Origin: Piscirickettsiaceae bacterium
Lineage (GTDB): Bacteria; Pseudomonadota; Gammaproteobacteria; Nitrosococcales; Methylophagaceae
NCBI GenBank assembly: GCA_024685995.1
Contig: JAIBDY010000017.1
Location: 1-43,239 of the forward strand
DNA: 43,239 bases
Direction: 5' to 3'
Position 1 is the stretch's first letter, and each line of letters starts with the position of its first letter. The notes below the pieces were generated by a model, which made no database searches, was not told where the DNA came from, and worked only from the letters and a program-made list of their open reading frames with translations. This document shows, one piece after another, positions 10,065 to 19,112 of this stretch. The translations under genes were made by a program, and so were the position numbers.

Positions 10065-10580
10065 ATGAACCTATTAAAAGAACAAATCCGCGATATCGTC
10101 GACTTCCCTAAACCGGGAATAGTGTTTAAAGACATTACGCCGCTACTCAAGGACCCCGACAGCCTTCAACTTGTCGTGCAACAACTGGCAGCCCCGTATA
10201 TAAAAGCGGACATTACTGCCGTTGCTGGCATGGAAGCACGGGGATTTATTTTTGGCAGTTTGGTTGCCAATTACTTGGGAGTTGGCTTTATTCCGCTCCG
10301 AAAACCAGGAAAACTACCTTACAACGTTGCCAGCGTTGATTACACGCTAGAGTATGGTAACGCTAGCCTTGAAGCTCATATCGATGCCATCGAACAAGGC
10401 GACCGCATATTATTAATTGACGACTTATTGGCGACCGGCGGGACGGCCAAAGCCAGTTGCCAATTGGTTGAACAGTTAGGTGGCGAGGTAATTGCTTGTG
10501 CCTTTGTGATCGAATTGGCTTTGCTTTCTGGCCGTGAACAATTAAGCGCTTACCCTATTCACACCTTGATTACCTACTAA
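10065..10580 (+). CDS. apt: Adenine phosphoribosyltransferase
   Basis: Salvages adenine by condensing it with PRPP to give AMP. The 171 residues carry the family hallmarks: FPKPGIVFKDITPLL near the N-terminus, the adenine-side segment VAGMEARGFIFG, the RKPGKLP loop, and the PRPP-binding motif ILLIDDLLATGGTAKA. I start at the ATG at 10065; an ATG at 10056 is equally close and would add three residues, and neither has a strong Shine-Dalgarno. A longer frame from 9960 would cross the promoter and is not real. The stop overlaps the start of the MotY-like gene by one base (TAATG), so the two genes are translationally coupled. Confidence 0.96.
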   Translation: MNLLKEQIRDIVDFPKPGIVFKDITPLLKDPDSLQLVVQQLAAPYIKADITAVAGMEARGFIFGSLVANYLGVGFIPLRKPGKLPYNVASVDYTLEYGNASLEAHIDAIEQGDRILLIDDLLATGGTAKASCQLVEQLGGEVIACAFVIELALLSGREQLSAYPIHTLITY

Positions 10581-11428
10581 TGTTAAAGAAAACCTTATTC
10601 ATCTGGCTATTGAGTTTACAGTCCGTCAGCTATGCTGAACAGTTTCAGCCAGCTATTACTGACACCCAATGGGAGCTAGTCACTAGCCCGATTGAGTGTA
10701 CGCTACAACAAACTATCCGCGATTTTGGTGAGGCGCGATTTGCGCAAGTTGCAGGTGGCCCTTTTGCATTGGTTTTTCAGACCTCGACACAACCCTCTAA
10801 GCAAGGCAATGTCACATTCGAAATCGCACAAGCCCCATGGCAAAATAGCGAGCAACGCCAAGATTTAATTATCGTCAAAGCACGTCAAGGGCAAACACAA
10901 TTTCGCATCACCGGTGTCAATGCCCGCCAAGCGCTCAATCACATCAATGAAGGACGATTTCCAACAATTTTTTATCTCAGTCAGCATAGTAATCAAGAGA
11001 TCAATGTATTAATGTCGACTGTACATTTGCAAGACTACCTACCACAGTTTGAACGCTGTTTGACCGGCATTCTGCCCTATTCTTTCAAAGACATTCAACA
11101 CCTCACCGTTAATTTTGAACTGGAAAAATCTGAATTAGGTGACCTAGAGCAAGCCGCTTTAATGAAGTTAATCAAGTTTGTAAAAGCCGACACCAAGATT
11201 ACCAAAATCGCATTGTCAGGACATACTGACAGCCATGGCCGTAAACGTTTGAATCAAGCACTTTCAGATGCAAGAGCAACGGTAGTCAAAAACTTTCTGA
11301 TGGACAATGGCATTCCTGAGCAGCTGATCACTGTGTCTTCTCACTTAGAGTTAGTTCCCGTCAAGTCTAATAAGACTCAGTCGGGCCGTGCCCATAACCG
11401 CCGAACAGAAATTGAGGTTTTCCGTTAA
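10580..11428 (+). CDS. motY: MotY-like flagellar motor ring protein, OmpA/MotB C-terminal domain
   Basis: A 282-residue exported protein with a signal peptide ending at SVSYA (about residue 19). The N-terminal domain follows the MotY pattern: TQWELVTSPIECTLQQTIRD, FGEARFAQV, a long beta-rich stretch and GRFPTIFYLSQ. The C-terminal domain (about 170-282) is OmpA-like and peptidoglycan-binding, with GHTDSHGRKRLNQALSDARA and NRRTEIEV. MotY forms the periplasmic T ring that stabilises the stator in polar, often sodium-driven, flagella. No other flagellar gene is in the window, so the role is inferred from sequence alone. Overlap with apt by one base suggests cotranscription. A generic OmpA-family protein is the alternative. 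Confidence 0.8.
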   Translation: MLKKTLFIWLLSLQSVSYAEQFQPAITDTQWELVTSPIECTLQQTIRDFGEARFAQVAGGPFALVFQTSTQPSKQGNVTFEIAQAPWQNSEQRQDLIIVKARQGQTQFRITGVNARQALNHINEGRFPTIFYLSQHSNQEINVLMSTVHLQDYLPQFERCLTGILPYSFKDIQHLTVNFELEKSELGDLEQAALMKLIKFVKADTKITKIALSGHTDSHGRKRLNQALSDARATVVKNFLMDNGIPEQLITVSSHLELVPVKSNKTQSGRAHNRRTEIEVFR

Positions 11429-11475
11429 TCAGGTAAGATTGGGCAACAAATACTGATTCTTAAGGAATACCATTT

Positions 11476-13299
11476 ATGCATGAGGAAGCGATCATTGCAC
11501 TATCCACTATCGGGATAGTCGCCATTATCTGTCAATGGTTTGCTTGGTGGGTGAAGTTACCCGCTATTGTTTTCCTCTTGCTTGCAGGCATTGTGCTGGG
11601 TCCTCTCACCAATACCCTCGATCCTGAAGCGCTTTTCGGCGACTTATTATTTCCCATGGTGTCATTGTCGGTAGCCGTCATTCTCTTTGAAGGTAGCTTG
11701 ACCTTAAAGTTTGAAGAAATTCGTGGCTTGCGAAAAGTAGTAAGGAACATGCTTACCTTAGGTGTGGCCATTACTTGGGCTGCGATTGCTATTGGTACTC
11801 ATTATATAGTCGGGTTTGCATGGGATCTATCGATCCTGTTCGGTGCCTTGATGGTGGTAACCGGCCCCACCGTCATTGTGCCGATTTTACGAACCGTTAG
11901 ACCCAACAGTACTATCTCGAATATCCTACGTTGGGAAGGTATCGTCATCGATCCGCTTGGCGCCATTCTCGCTGTGTTGGTGTTCGAGGTGATTTTGTCG
12001 ATTCAACTCCAAGGACATGCTTCTTTTGAGCATACCTTGCTAATATTCGGCCAAACATTATTAATAGGTTCCGTTATCGGCGCGGTGCCCGCTTATTTAT
12101 TTGGCTTGGTGCTTCGTAAACACTTCTTGCCAGAATACCTACATAATGTCGCAACGTTGACCGTCGTCTTTGCGGTTTTTGCCTTATCTAATCACTTGTC
12201 AGAAGAGTCGGGCTTATTGGCGGTAACCGTGATGGGAATCTGGTTGGCTAATATGAAAAGTGTGCCCGTTGATGACATTCTAAACTTTAAAGAAAGTTTG
12301 AGTATTTTATTAATCTCAGGGCTGTTTATCCTATTGGCTGCACGCCTAGACTTCTCACAATTTGCCGCTTTGGGTTGGTCTGCATTAGGACTGTTTCTTT
12401 TTATCCAATTGATTGCCAGACCCTTGAAAGTTGCGCTATCCACTTTGGGCTCTGATTTGTCTTGGCAAGAGCGATTTATGGTCAGTTGGATTGGCCCTCG
12501 TGGTATCGTTGCTGCAGCGGTGACCGCCTTATTCGCTTTACGCTTACAAGAACATGGCGTTGAAAACGCTGAGCTTTTGGTGCCCCTTGCCTTTACGATT
12601 ATTATCGGTACTGTCGTTCTACAAGGCACCACTGCCAAGTTTTTGGCCCAACTTTTGGGCGTTGCTGAGCCCGAAGATAATGGCTTTCTCATTATCGGTG
12701 CCAACCCTGTTTCTCGCATGGTCGCACACGCACTGAATGATAATAACTTCAATACCTTAGTCACCGATAGCAGTTGGACCAACGTCAAGGCTGCTCGCAT
12801 GGAAGGACTGAAAACCTATTATGGTAATGCCGTATCGGAACATGCTGACAGACACCTAGATTTAATAGGTCTAGGCCATTTACTCGCACTGGCGCCCCAA
12901 AAAGAATACAACGCTTTAGCAGGACAACGTTATCGCGCTGAGTTTGGTAGTAACCGGGTATATTTCTTATCGTCTGAAATCGAGAAGGAAAAACAGCATC
13001 AAGACCAAAAATCGCGGACAGCTGTTAGCCATGATCATCATGTGTTATTTAGTACCGATACGACTTTTTCTAAACTCGCTAGCTTAATTAGCCAAGGTGC
13101 TAAAACCAAACAAACCTATATCAGTGCCAGCTTCAGCTATGAAGATTATCGAAAGCAATATGGCAAACGCGCCATTCCATTATTTGCGTTTAACGAAAAA
13201 AGACAGCTGCGGTTTTTCACAACCACTTTAGCGTTTGTGCCTAGCTCTGGTTGGACGATTATCGCCTTAGTAAAAGAAGAAACTGAAAAGACTTCTTAA
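11476..13299 (+). CDS. CPA1-family Na+(K+)/H+ antiporter with C-terminal nucleotide-binding (TrkA-N-like) domain
   Basis: A 607-residue inner-membrane antiporter. About 12 membrane segments fill residues 1-395; the core includes VVTGPTVIVPILRTVRP and EGIVIDPLGAILAV, with the acidic pair region expected of CPA1 exchangers, and later WIGPRGIVAAAV. From about residue 405 there is a cytoplasmic domain that opens with GFLIIGANPVSRMVAHAL, a Rossmann-type glycine motif like TrkA-N/RCK. This would gate transport in response to a nucleotide or ion. It is preceded by AAGGAAT 6-8 bases before the ATG. The gene is convergent with mscL; both act in ion and osmotic homeostasis. Ion specificity cannot be read from sequence. 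Confidence 0.9.
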   Translation: MHEEAIIALSTIGIVAIICQWFAWWVKLPAIVFLLLAGIVLGPLTNTLDPEALFGDLLFPMVSLSVAVILFEGSLTLKFEEIRGLRKVVRNMLTLGVAITWAAIAIGTHYIVGFAWDLSILFGALMVVTGPTVIVPILRTVRPNSTISNILRWEGIVIDPLGAILAVLVFEVILSIQLQGHASFEHTLLIFGQTLLIGSVIGAVPAYLFGLVLRKHFLPEYLHNVATLTVVFAVFALSNHLSEESGLLAVTVMGIWLANMKSVPVDDILNFKESLSILLISGLFILLAARLDFSQFAALGWSALGLFLFIQLIARPLKVALSTLGSDLSWQERFMVSWIGPRGIVAAAVTALFALRLQEHGVENAELLVPLAFTIIIGTVVLQGTTAKFLAQLLGVAEPEDNGFLIIGANPVSRMVAHALNDNNFNTLVTDSSWTNVKAARMEGLKTYYGNAVSEHADRHLDLIGLGHLLALAPQKEYNALAGQRYRAEFGSNRVYFLSSEIEKEKQHQDQKSRTAVSHDHHVLFSTDTTFSKLASLISQGAKTKQTYISASFSYEDYRKQYGKRAIPLFAFNEKRQLRFFTTTLAFVPSSGWTIIALVKEETEKTS

Positions 13300-13360
13300 G
13301 CCACTATAAACAAAGGCTAACTTTGATACTGGACTTTGGCTATTAATCAACAAAGAGCGC

Positions 13361-13765
13361 TTATTTCTGTTGTTTTAATAGATCCCGGATTTCAGTTAAC
13401 AAGACTTCTTCTTTTGAAGGTGCTGCTGGCGTGACAGGCGCTGCTGCTTCTTTTTGTTTAAACGAATTGATCGCTCTAACAGCCATGAAGATAGCAAAGG
13501 CAATAATCGTAAAGTCGATCACTGTTTGAATAAAACTACCATAACGAATAGCCACTTCTGGCGCATCTCCGACAGCGGCTTGCAAGACAAATGCTAAGTC
13601 GGTGAAATTGACACCACCAAGTAATACACCTATTGGTGGCATAATGACATCACCAACAAATGAAGACACAATTTTGCCAAATGCAGCACCAATGATGATA
13701 CCGACTGCCATATCCACGACATTGCCTTTGATTGCAAACGCTTTAAACTCACTCATCATGCTCAT
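13361..13765 (-). CDS. mscL: Large-conductance mechanosensitive channel
   Basis: MscL opens under membrane tension to release solutes on osmotic downshock. The 134 residues match the family length. The N-terminal amphipathic helix and TM1 read [20 protein letters not shown], with the pore-lining glycine/alanine stretch [17 protein letters not shown]2 is about residues 75-98 ([18 protein letters not shown]); the C-terminal helical bundle ends [18 protein letters not shown] sits 9 bases before the ATG at 13765. It is transcribed alone towards the antiporter gene. An unusual nested dyad lies about 50-90 bases upstream of the start. Confidence 0.97.
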   Translation of the reverse strand: MSMMSEFKAFAIKGNVVDMAVGIIIGAAFGKIVSSFVGDVIMPPIGVLLGGVNFTDLAFVLQAAVGDAPEVAIRYGSFIQTVIDFTIIAFAIFMAVRAINSFKQKEAAAPVTPAAPSKEEVLLTEIRDLLKQQK

Positions 13766-13813
13766 TTCAATTGTCCTCTTAACTCAATGCCATAATTTAA
13801 AACATTATCCGCC

Positions 13814-13858
13814 TCAGTTTAGTCAAACATTACAACTTGTAATCTAGTTATCAACTGA
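13814..13858. repeat. Nested dyad symmetry upstream of mscL
   Basis: A perfect 15-base palindrome, ATTACAA-C-TTGTAAT, occupies 13829-13843. A second pair of arms, TCAGTT (13814-13819) and AACTGA (13853-13858), is centred on the same base (13836). The stretch lies in the mscL upstream region and may be an operator; no family is recognised. Confidence 0.55.
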
Positions 13859-13913
13859 AACAAAGACCACACCACCACCCAACACTTCACAATGGATGCT
13901 GAATTCTGGAGCC

Positions 13914-15392
13914 TTATTCTCGGATGTTATGAAATAAGGCATCATAAAGTACAACTTGATCTCTCCCTGCTTGTTTAGCAGCATATAAAGCAGCATCGGC
14001 TAATTTAATAACGTTTGCAGTTCGCTGCTGATCTGCGGCAGCTAAATAAGACACACCAAATGACGCGGTGATCCTAGGCAGCTTTTTATGGTCATAATCA
14101 ATTTGTAGGTCATGTAATCTATAACATAGCTGTGTCGCACGCTCGACCACTAAATGCTGCGGTGCTGATGGCATAATGACAATAAACACTTCCTCGCTAT
14201 AACGGCAAACAATATCGCTTTGGCGAAAATAACTGGTCATAAATTTAGCAAATTCAACCAATACAGTATCGCCAGCGTCATGACTATAATTATCATTGAA
14301 TTGTTTAAAGTGATCGATCTCTACTAAGACCACGCCCACGCCTTCTCCAGCACGTTCACAGCGAATTATTTCCCTTTCTAAACTAGCTTCCATGTAACAG
14401 CGGTTAAATAATGAGGTGAGTGGATCCCGTATCGATTGATGTTTCAACGCTTCTCGTAACTGTAACCCCATCAATGGCATCGCCAAATTATCTGCAGTGA
14501 TTTTCATCAGCTTTTGGCAAGAGTCAAAGTAACGATGACGCATCTCTGCTGATGGAAACGGTCTGTCACCGCAATACTCCAGATACAACATACCCAATAT
14601 TTCCCCTTGGGCCAGAACTGGGGTGCAAGTGTAACTGGCAACGTGTTCGACCGTATGATGGCAACGTAAACGATTGGCGGTATCGATGCCACTGTGCACT
14701 TTTTCTTGTCTTAAAGCCCAGCATTCCTCTAGCGCAATGACATCCATACTACTATCCGTTTTATCCCCCCATGATGCCATTGACACTAAGCCAGTTTTAT
14801 TGGCATTGAATACATATAAACAGCCCATCCAATCGGGGAATAATTGCTCACCATAGCGCACAATAATCGGATACGTTTCGTTTAGGCTTTGGCAGCTTTG
14901 TAAATCCGTATTGAGCTGATTAATCAGGCTCATTTCATGGTTGTCTTGCAGTAATTCTTGGTGGGATTTTGTTAGAGCATCTTCAGACTGTCTATGCTCA
15001 GTGATGTCGGTTGAGGAGCCTATAAAACCAGAAAAAGTACCGTCGCGATTCAAATACGGCTCTCCTCGGTCTACAATATAGCGACATTCACCATTTTGGC
15101 GTTGCAGACGATATTCCATTACAAAGGCTTTGTGAGTTTGCAGCGCCTCGGAAAATATCGCTAAACATCGATTTTGGTCATCGTAATAGATCGCTTCAGA
15201 CCACAGTGTCGAACCTAAAGCGTCGATCTTTTCCCGTCTAAGAAATAGCTGATAAAGACTGTTTGAAAATATCGTCTTGCCTTCATTGTTGGTTACCCAC
15301 AACATAACTGGTGCATCAGCTACCAGCATTGAGAAATCGATGCTATTACCTTCACCCTCTATGATTTTGGCTGTTTTTACCTGTTCATCCAT
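13914..15392 (-). CDS. PAS-GAF-GGDEF signalling protein with degenerate diguanylate cyclase site
   Basis: A 492-residue cytoplasmic signalling protein. A PAS domain spans about 20-140, ending in FIGSSTDITEHRQ. A short helical linker follows, then a GAF domain (about 165-310) containing ECWALRQEKVH and a later CTPVLAQGEILGMLYLEY. The GGDEF domain starts at DPLTSLFNRCYME (about 325). Its active-site signature is SEEVF at 399-403 in place of GG(D/E)EF, and the first metal-binding Asp is Glu358. The guanine-contacting Asn366 and Asp375 and the I-site RQSD (390-393) are retained. It is therefore probably a c-di-GMP sensor and not a cyclase. GAGGAG precedes the ATG at 15392. No partner gene is adjacent. 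Confidence 0.92.
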   Translation of the reverse strand: MDEQVKTAKIIEGEGNSIDFSMLVADAPVMLWVTNNEGKTIFSNSLYQLFLRREKIDALGSTLWSEAIYYDDQNRCLAIFSEALQTHKAFVMEYRLQRQNGECRYIVDRGEPYLNRDGTFSGFIGSSTDITEHRQSEDALTKSHQELLQDNHEMSLINQLNTDLQSCQSLNETYPIIVRYGEQLFPDWMGCLYVFNANKTGLVSMASWGDKTDSSMDVIALEECWALRQEKVHSGIDTANRLRCHHTVEHVASYTCTPVLAQGEILGMLYLEYCGDRPFPSAEMRHRYFDSCQKLMKITADNLAMPLMGLQLREALKHQSIRDPLTSLFNRCYMEASLEREIIRCERAGEGVGVVLVEIDHFKQFNDNYSHDAGDTVLVEFAKFMTSYFRQSDIVCRYSEEVFIVIMPSAPQHLVVERATQLCYRLHDLQIDYDHKKLPRITASFGVSYLAAADQQRTANVIKLADAALYAAKQAGRDQVVLYDALFHNIRE

Positions 15393-15615
15393 GAACTACT
15401 CCTCGTTTGTATCTGACAGGCATAGCAAGCTGCTCAGTCTGCAAAGCGATGCTCTTTTAGTCGCTTATTCAGGTAAAGAGCAGTGATATACACTCTAGAC
15501 ATCATCATCCTCTCTTAATGGTTATTCTGACGTTTATTATGCAAGCCTATATACTAAAATAACAATAAAATTAACAACCTTAAATCAACAAATTCGAAAA
15601 AAGACGTTAAAGAAT

Positions 15616-15638
15616 CTTATACGACGCGTCGATATAAG
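15616..15638. repeat. Imperfect inverted repeat upstream of the coiled-coil gene
   Basis: Arms CTTATA-CGACG (15616-15626) and CGTCG-A-TATAAG (15627-15638) match over 11 bases with one unpaired A at 15632; the core CGACGCGTCG is a perfect palindrome. It lies in the 339-base gap 15393-15731, which otherwise shows only AT-rich sequence and a small TCTCA/TGAGA hairpin at 15644-15657. It could be an operator for the gene at 15732 or for the divergent PAS-GAF-GGDEF gene. Confidence 0.55.
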
Positions 15639-15731
15639 CACTATCTCATCGTTGAGACACATCGGCTGTCATTCAACTTAATTGCAGCATCATAATAATC
15701 TGCACACATATCGGTTTAAAGGGAGAGAACT

Positions 15732-16253
15732 GTGGCTGAAAATGATAAAAACCAAGCCTCTGACGTCGAATTAGAAGACGCTACTGACAAGACAAAAATG
15801 CGGTTTGCCCTACCGCAATCGTTACTGATGAAAATTGCCCTCGGTCTCACTGTCTTATTACTGGCCGCTGGTACTTATTTCTTTTTCCTGGCTGATAGTT
15901 CACCCAATGAAACAAGCAATGAAGATCTCCTTATTGCGCCCACGACGCAACAAGACGCGGATACAGAAAGTGACGCCACTTCAATGACGACTGAACTTGC
16001 TGAATCTCAAAGCCAAATCATGGACCTTCGCGAACAATCAATGACCTTACGCGAAGAAAACTTACAACTCAGGGAACGTATTTTTGAATTGGAATTAGAA
16101 GCTAAACGCAAAACGACAACTCAACTCAACCAAGCTCCAGATACGGCATTTATCAACAATTATAATAATACCAATGCCTTTCCCCCAGTGGTCACCGACC
16201 CAGCAAAGCCTAGACCCAAGCCTAAATGGGGGGAGTTTGAACGTGCCCAATAA
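15732..16253 (+). CDS. Uncharacterised single-pass membrane protein with periplasmic coiled coil
   Basis: I do not recognise the family. The protein is 173 residues and begins at a GTG preceded by GGGAGAG. A charged cytoplasmic segment (1-30) is followed by one membrane helix at about 34-53 (KIALGLTVLLLAAGTYFFFL). A polar Ser/Thr/Asp-rich linker leads to a heptad-like coiled coil at about 90-125 (ELAESQSQIMDLREQ then LREENLQLRERIFELELE). The tail is proline-rich and basic (PAKPRPKPKWGEFERAQ). The layout suggests a periplasmic scaffold or envelope-spanning anchor, possibly self-associating. It is flanked by an inverted repeat upstream and a hairpin downstream, which suggests a single-gene unit. 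Confidence 0.75.
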   Translation: MAENDKNQASDVELEDATDKTKMRFALPQSLLMKIALGLTVLLLAAGTYFFFLADSSPNETSNEDLLIAPTTQQDADTESDATSMTTELAESQSQIMDLREQSMTLREENLQLRERIFELELEAKRKTTTQLNQAPDTAFINNYNNTNAFPPVVTDPAKPRPKPKWGEFERAQ

Positions 16254-16270
16254 TCCTTTTATGGCACGTC

Positions 16271-16300
16271 AGCCCAACCTATTGATCATACAATAGGGCT
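16271..16300 (+). terminator. Possible terminator hairpin after the coiled-coil gene
   Basis: CCTATTG (16278-16284), loop ATCATA, CAATAGG (16291-16297), with outer AGC/GCT pairing across a small bulge. The following bases are only moderately T-rich, so termination efficiency is uncertain. Confidence 0.45.
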
Positions 16301-16407
16301 AAATGTTATTTCGGTCAACGAGAAGCCAGCAACATCTTATGGCGATTTAATCATCGTCGTGTGTCAAAATTGTTGCACTTTATCCTTTTTATTCAGCTTC
16401 CAGACTT

Positions 16408-17646
16408 ATGAAAAAAATACTTGTCATCGGCTATGTTTGGCCTGAACCAGATTCTTCTGCTGCGGGTAGTCATATGTTGTCTATTTTGCGTTTATTTAAA
16501 CAGCAGGATTGGCAAGTGGAGTTTGCGACCCCCGCCCAAGAAACAACACATATGATCGATCTGGCTGAAGAGGCTATTTCCAGCCAAAAAATTGCGTTGA
16601 ATTGCGATAGTTTTGATCGTTATGTGGCAGCATACCAACCCGATATTGTCCTATTTGATCGTTTTATGATGGAAGAACAGTTTGGCTGGCGTGTGGACAA
16701 GCACTGCCCGACAGCATTGAAAATAATTGACACTGAAGATCTACAATGTCTACGTCAGGCTCGCCACCAAGCATTAAAACAAGAGCGGGATATCAGCCAA
16801 GCAGACTTTGCAAACGATATTGCTAAACGCGAAATTGCCGCCATTTTACGTTGTGATTTATCGCTCATTATTTCAAGCTTTGAGATGTCATTATTGACCG
16901 AACGGTTTCATGTCGATCCAGCCTTGTTGCATCACCTCCCGTTCATGGTAGACCTCTCAACACTACCGATGCAAACGCCTATTTTTCCCGAGCGGCAGCA
17001 CTTTATCACCATCGGTAATTTCAGGCATGCGCCCAACTGGGATGGTGTGTTATTCCTACAAAAGCTTTGGCCCAAAATACAAAAACAATTACCCAGTACA
17101 GAATGTCATATTTATGGTGCTTATCCACCGCCTAAAGCCACGGCATTAAACAACCCTCGTCGCGGTTTTTTGATAAAAGGTTGGGCAGACAATGTCTTTG
17201 ATGTGATGACACAGGCGCGAGTGTGCTTGGCACCATTACGTTTTGGTGCCGGCCTAAAAGGCAAACTACTCGATGCGATGATAATGCAAACACCCAGTGT
17301 CACCACCGCTATTGGGAGTGAAGGTATGCATGGGCAATACCCTTGGCCCGGTAATATCGTCGGAAATGAAGAAAACTTTATCGATGCCGCCGTGCGCTTA
17401 TATCAAGACCGTTCAATGTGGGAAAGCGCCCAAGCTCATTGCATGCCCTTATTGCATGGCCTCTATGATTCACAGGTTTTGGGGACAGCCCTGATTCAAC
17501 GCATCAATGATGTCGCGCTAAACCTCAAGCGACATCGTTTAAATAACTTTACAGGCGCGATGTTAAAACACCACACTATGGCTAGCACACAATATATGTC
17601 GCAATGGATTAGCGCTAAAAATGCTTCTTCGCAAACGGAGAAATGA
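16408..17646 (+). CDS. Family 4-like GT-B glycosyltransferase
   Basis: A 412-residue glycosyltransferase with a two-Rossmann GT-B layout. The N-terminal domain begins MKKILVIGYVWPEPDSSAAG, the acceptor-side glycine-rich loop. The C-terminal donor domain begins near residue 205 with HFITIGNFRHAPNWDG, then a strand CHIYGAYPPP, IKGWADNVFDVMTQARVCLAPLRFGAGLKGKLLDAM, where the acidic/glycine-rich segment contacts the nucleotide sugar, and SVTTAIGSEGMHG. It is soluble and probably peripheral on the inner membrane. No other polysaccharide gene lies nearby, so neither sugar nor acceptor can be named. It converges on thiDE with only 14 bases between stops. Confidence 0.85.
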   Translation: MKKILVIGYVWPEPDSSAAGSHMLSILRLFKQQDWQVEFATPAQETTHMIDLAEEAISSQKIALNCDSFDRYVAAYQPDIVLFDRFMMEEQFGWRVDKHCPTALKIIDTEDLQCLRQARHQALKQERDISQADFANDIAKREIAAILRCDLSLIISSFEMSLLTERFHVDPALLHHLPFMVDLSTLPMQTPIFPERQHFITIGNFRHAPNWDGVLFLQKLWPKIQKQLPSTECHIYGAYPPPKATALNNPRRGFLIKGWADNVFDVMTQARVCLAPLRFGAGLKGKLLDAMIMQTPSVTTAIGSEGMHGQYPWPGNIVGNEENFIDAAVRLYQDRSMWESAQAHCMPLLHGLYDSQVLGTALIQRINDVALNLKRHRLNNFTGAMLKHHTMASTQYMSQWISAKNASSQTEK

Positions 17647-17660
17647 TAGCTTTTAAAGAC

Positions 17661-19112
17661 TCATTGCCAAGCAAGACGAAAACCCTGTGTTGCTTGTTTG
17701 TAATCATCGGCCTGAGTGATCGCTGAAATCATCGCCACGGATCCTACGCCGGTGAGTTTGAGTTGTTTCGCCCGAGCCAAATCTATGCCGCCAATCGCGA
17801 CTAAAGGATACTGGTCACCCAGTAACCGTGTCCATTGTGCAACCCGCTCAATGCCTTGCGGTTTAAAAGGCATTTGCTTGCTATTTGTTTCAAAGACTGG
17901 CCCTAAGGCAATGTAACTTGGATTGATCGCTAGGGCGCGCGCCAACTCCCAATAGGAATGCGTTGATATTCCTAGTCGTAAGCCCGCCTGCGCAATAGTG
18001 ACAAGCTCAGCATCATGTAAATCTTCTTGGCCTAAATGCACACCGTAAGCACCAGCATCAATCGCAATTTGCCAGTCATCATTCACAAAAAAAACGGTAG
18101 ACGCTTTGCAATAGGCTACAGCCTTGTTAATTTCAGCGCGCCGTTGCGCGTCACTTCCCGTTTTGATCCGCAGTTGAATGGTCGAGATCTGCTCATCAAT
18201 CAATTTGGCGATCCACTCACTTGAGTCGACAACCGGGTACACGCCCAAACGTGGTGGGCAAGCCGGAAAATCAAAAGTCTGACCAATCATTGCTGCCTGA
18301 TAACAGAGCTTTGGAATATCCATTAACACTAAGTCTGAATCAGAATGCTCAAAAATGGTATAAGGTCCACACGGTTGTGCTTGTCTGTAACCCTTATTGA
18401 GATACGCTTTAGCCAAGATGACTGCATCACGGATATCATTATCTTGCCCTAAATGACACGCCAAACTGGTGGCCAAAATACAACCAGTGCCGCGTACCGA
18501 TTTATCTTGTTTTGTTTGGTAACAATAAAATGTGCTACTTTGATTTACAAACAGGTCAGCAATCCATTCGGATTCTGCATGTCCACCTTTGACAAGGCAG
18601 GCCACCAAGCCTTTATATAATAGTGTTTGTGCCGCTAACTCAAGTTGTTCAAATGTCCCAGTCAACTCACCCGTTAATTGTGCTAATTCTGGCAAGTTCG
18701 GCGTTAATAATGTGACTTTAGATAATAATTTCTCAACCATAAAAGCTGATACCGCTTTATCTGGTAATCCGCCGCCCGAGGTGCTGCTGAGCACCGGATC
18801 GAGTACGACTGGCACATCATGCTGATCGATAATGTGCTCAATACAGCTTGCAATAGCCACATTCGGAATGAAGCCGATTTTAATCGCCGCGATGTCAAAA
18901 TCTGCAATAGCAGATCGATATTGCGCCATAAACTGTGATGGTGACAACGCACCTAACTCTGTTAAGCCTTGGCTAGTTTGTTCCGTTAAACAAGTGAGCA
19001 ATGGGATTGCATGACAGTGATGCATTGTCGCCGTTTGGATATCGGCTGTCATGCCTGCACAACCTTGCGGATCAAGCCCCCCTATCAACAGTATCACGGG
19101 CTTATTCGCCAT
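17661..19112 (-). CDS. thiDE: Fused hydroxymethylpyrimidine (phosphate) kinase / thiamine-phosphate synthase
   Basis: A 483-residue fusion of two thiamine enzymes. Residues about 1-265 are ThiD, which phosphorylates HMP and HMP-P; the glycine-rich start is [17 protein letters not shown] (usually GSDPSGGAG), and the kinase motif [16 protein letters not shown] is intact. Residues about 285-483 are ThiE, which joins HMP-PP to thiazole phosphate; visible motifs are [46 protein letters not shown] and VAIGGI. Having both on one chain places sequential steps together. It is the last gene of the thi operon and overlaps thiG by 11 bases. ThiM is not needed because ThiG supplies the thiazole. Confidence 0.95.
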   Translation of the reverse strand: MANKPVILLIGGLDPQGCAGMTADIQTATMHHCHAIPLLTCLTEQTSQGLTELGALSPSQFMAQYRSAIADFDIAAIKIGFIPNVAIASCIEHIIDQHDVPVVLDPVLSSTSGGGLPDKAVSAFMVEKLLSKVTLLTPNLPELAQLTGELTGTFEQLELAAQTLLYKGLVACLVKGGHAESEWIADLFVNQSSTFYCYQTKQDKSVRGTGCILATSLACHLGQDNDIRDAVILAKAYLNKGYRQAQPCGPYTIFEHSDSDLVLMDIPKLCYQAAMIGQTFDFPACPPRLGVYPVVDSSEWIAKLIDEQISTIQLRIKTGSDAQRRAEINKAVAYCKASTVFFVNDDWQIAIDAGAYGVHLGQEDLHDAELVTIAQAGLRLGISTHSYWELARALAINPSYIALGPVFETNSKQMPFKPQGIERVAQWTRLLGDQYPLVAIGGIDLARAKQLKLTGVGSVAMISAITQADDYKQATQGFRLAWQ

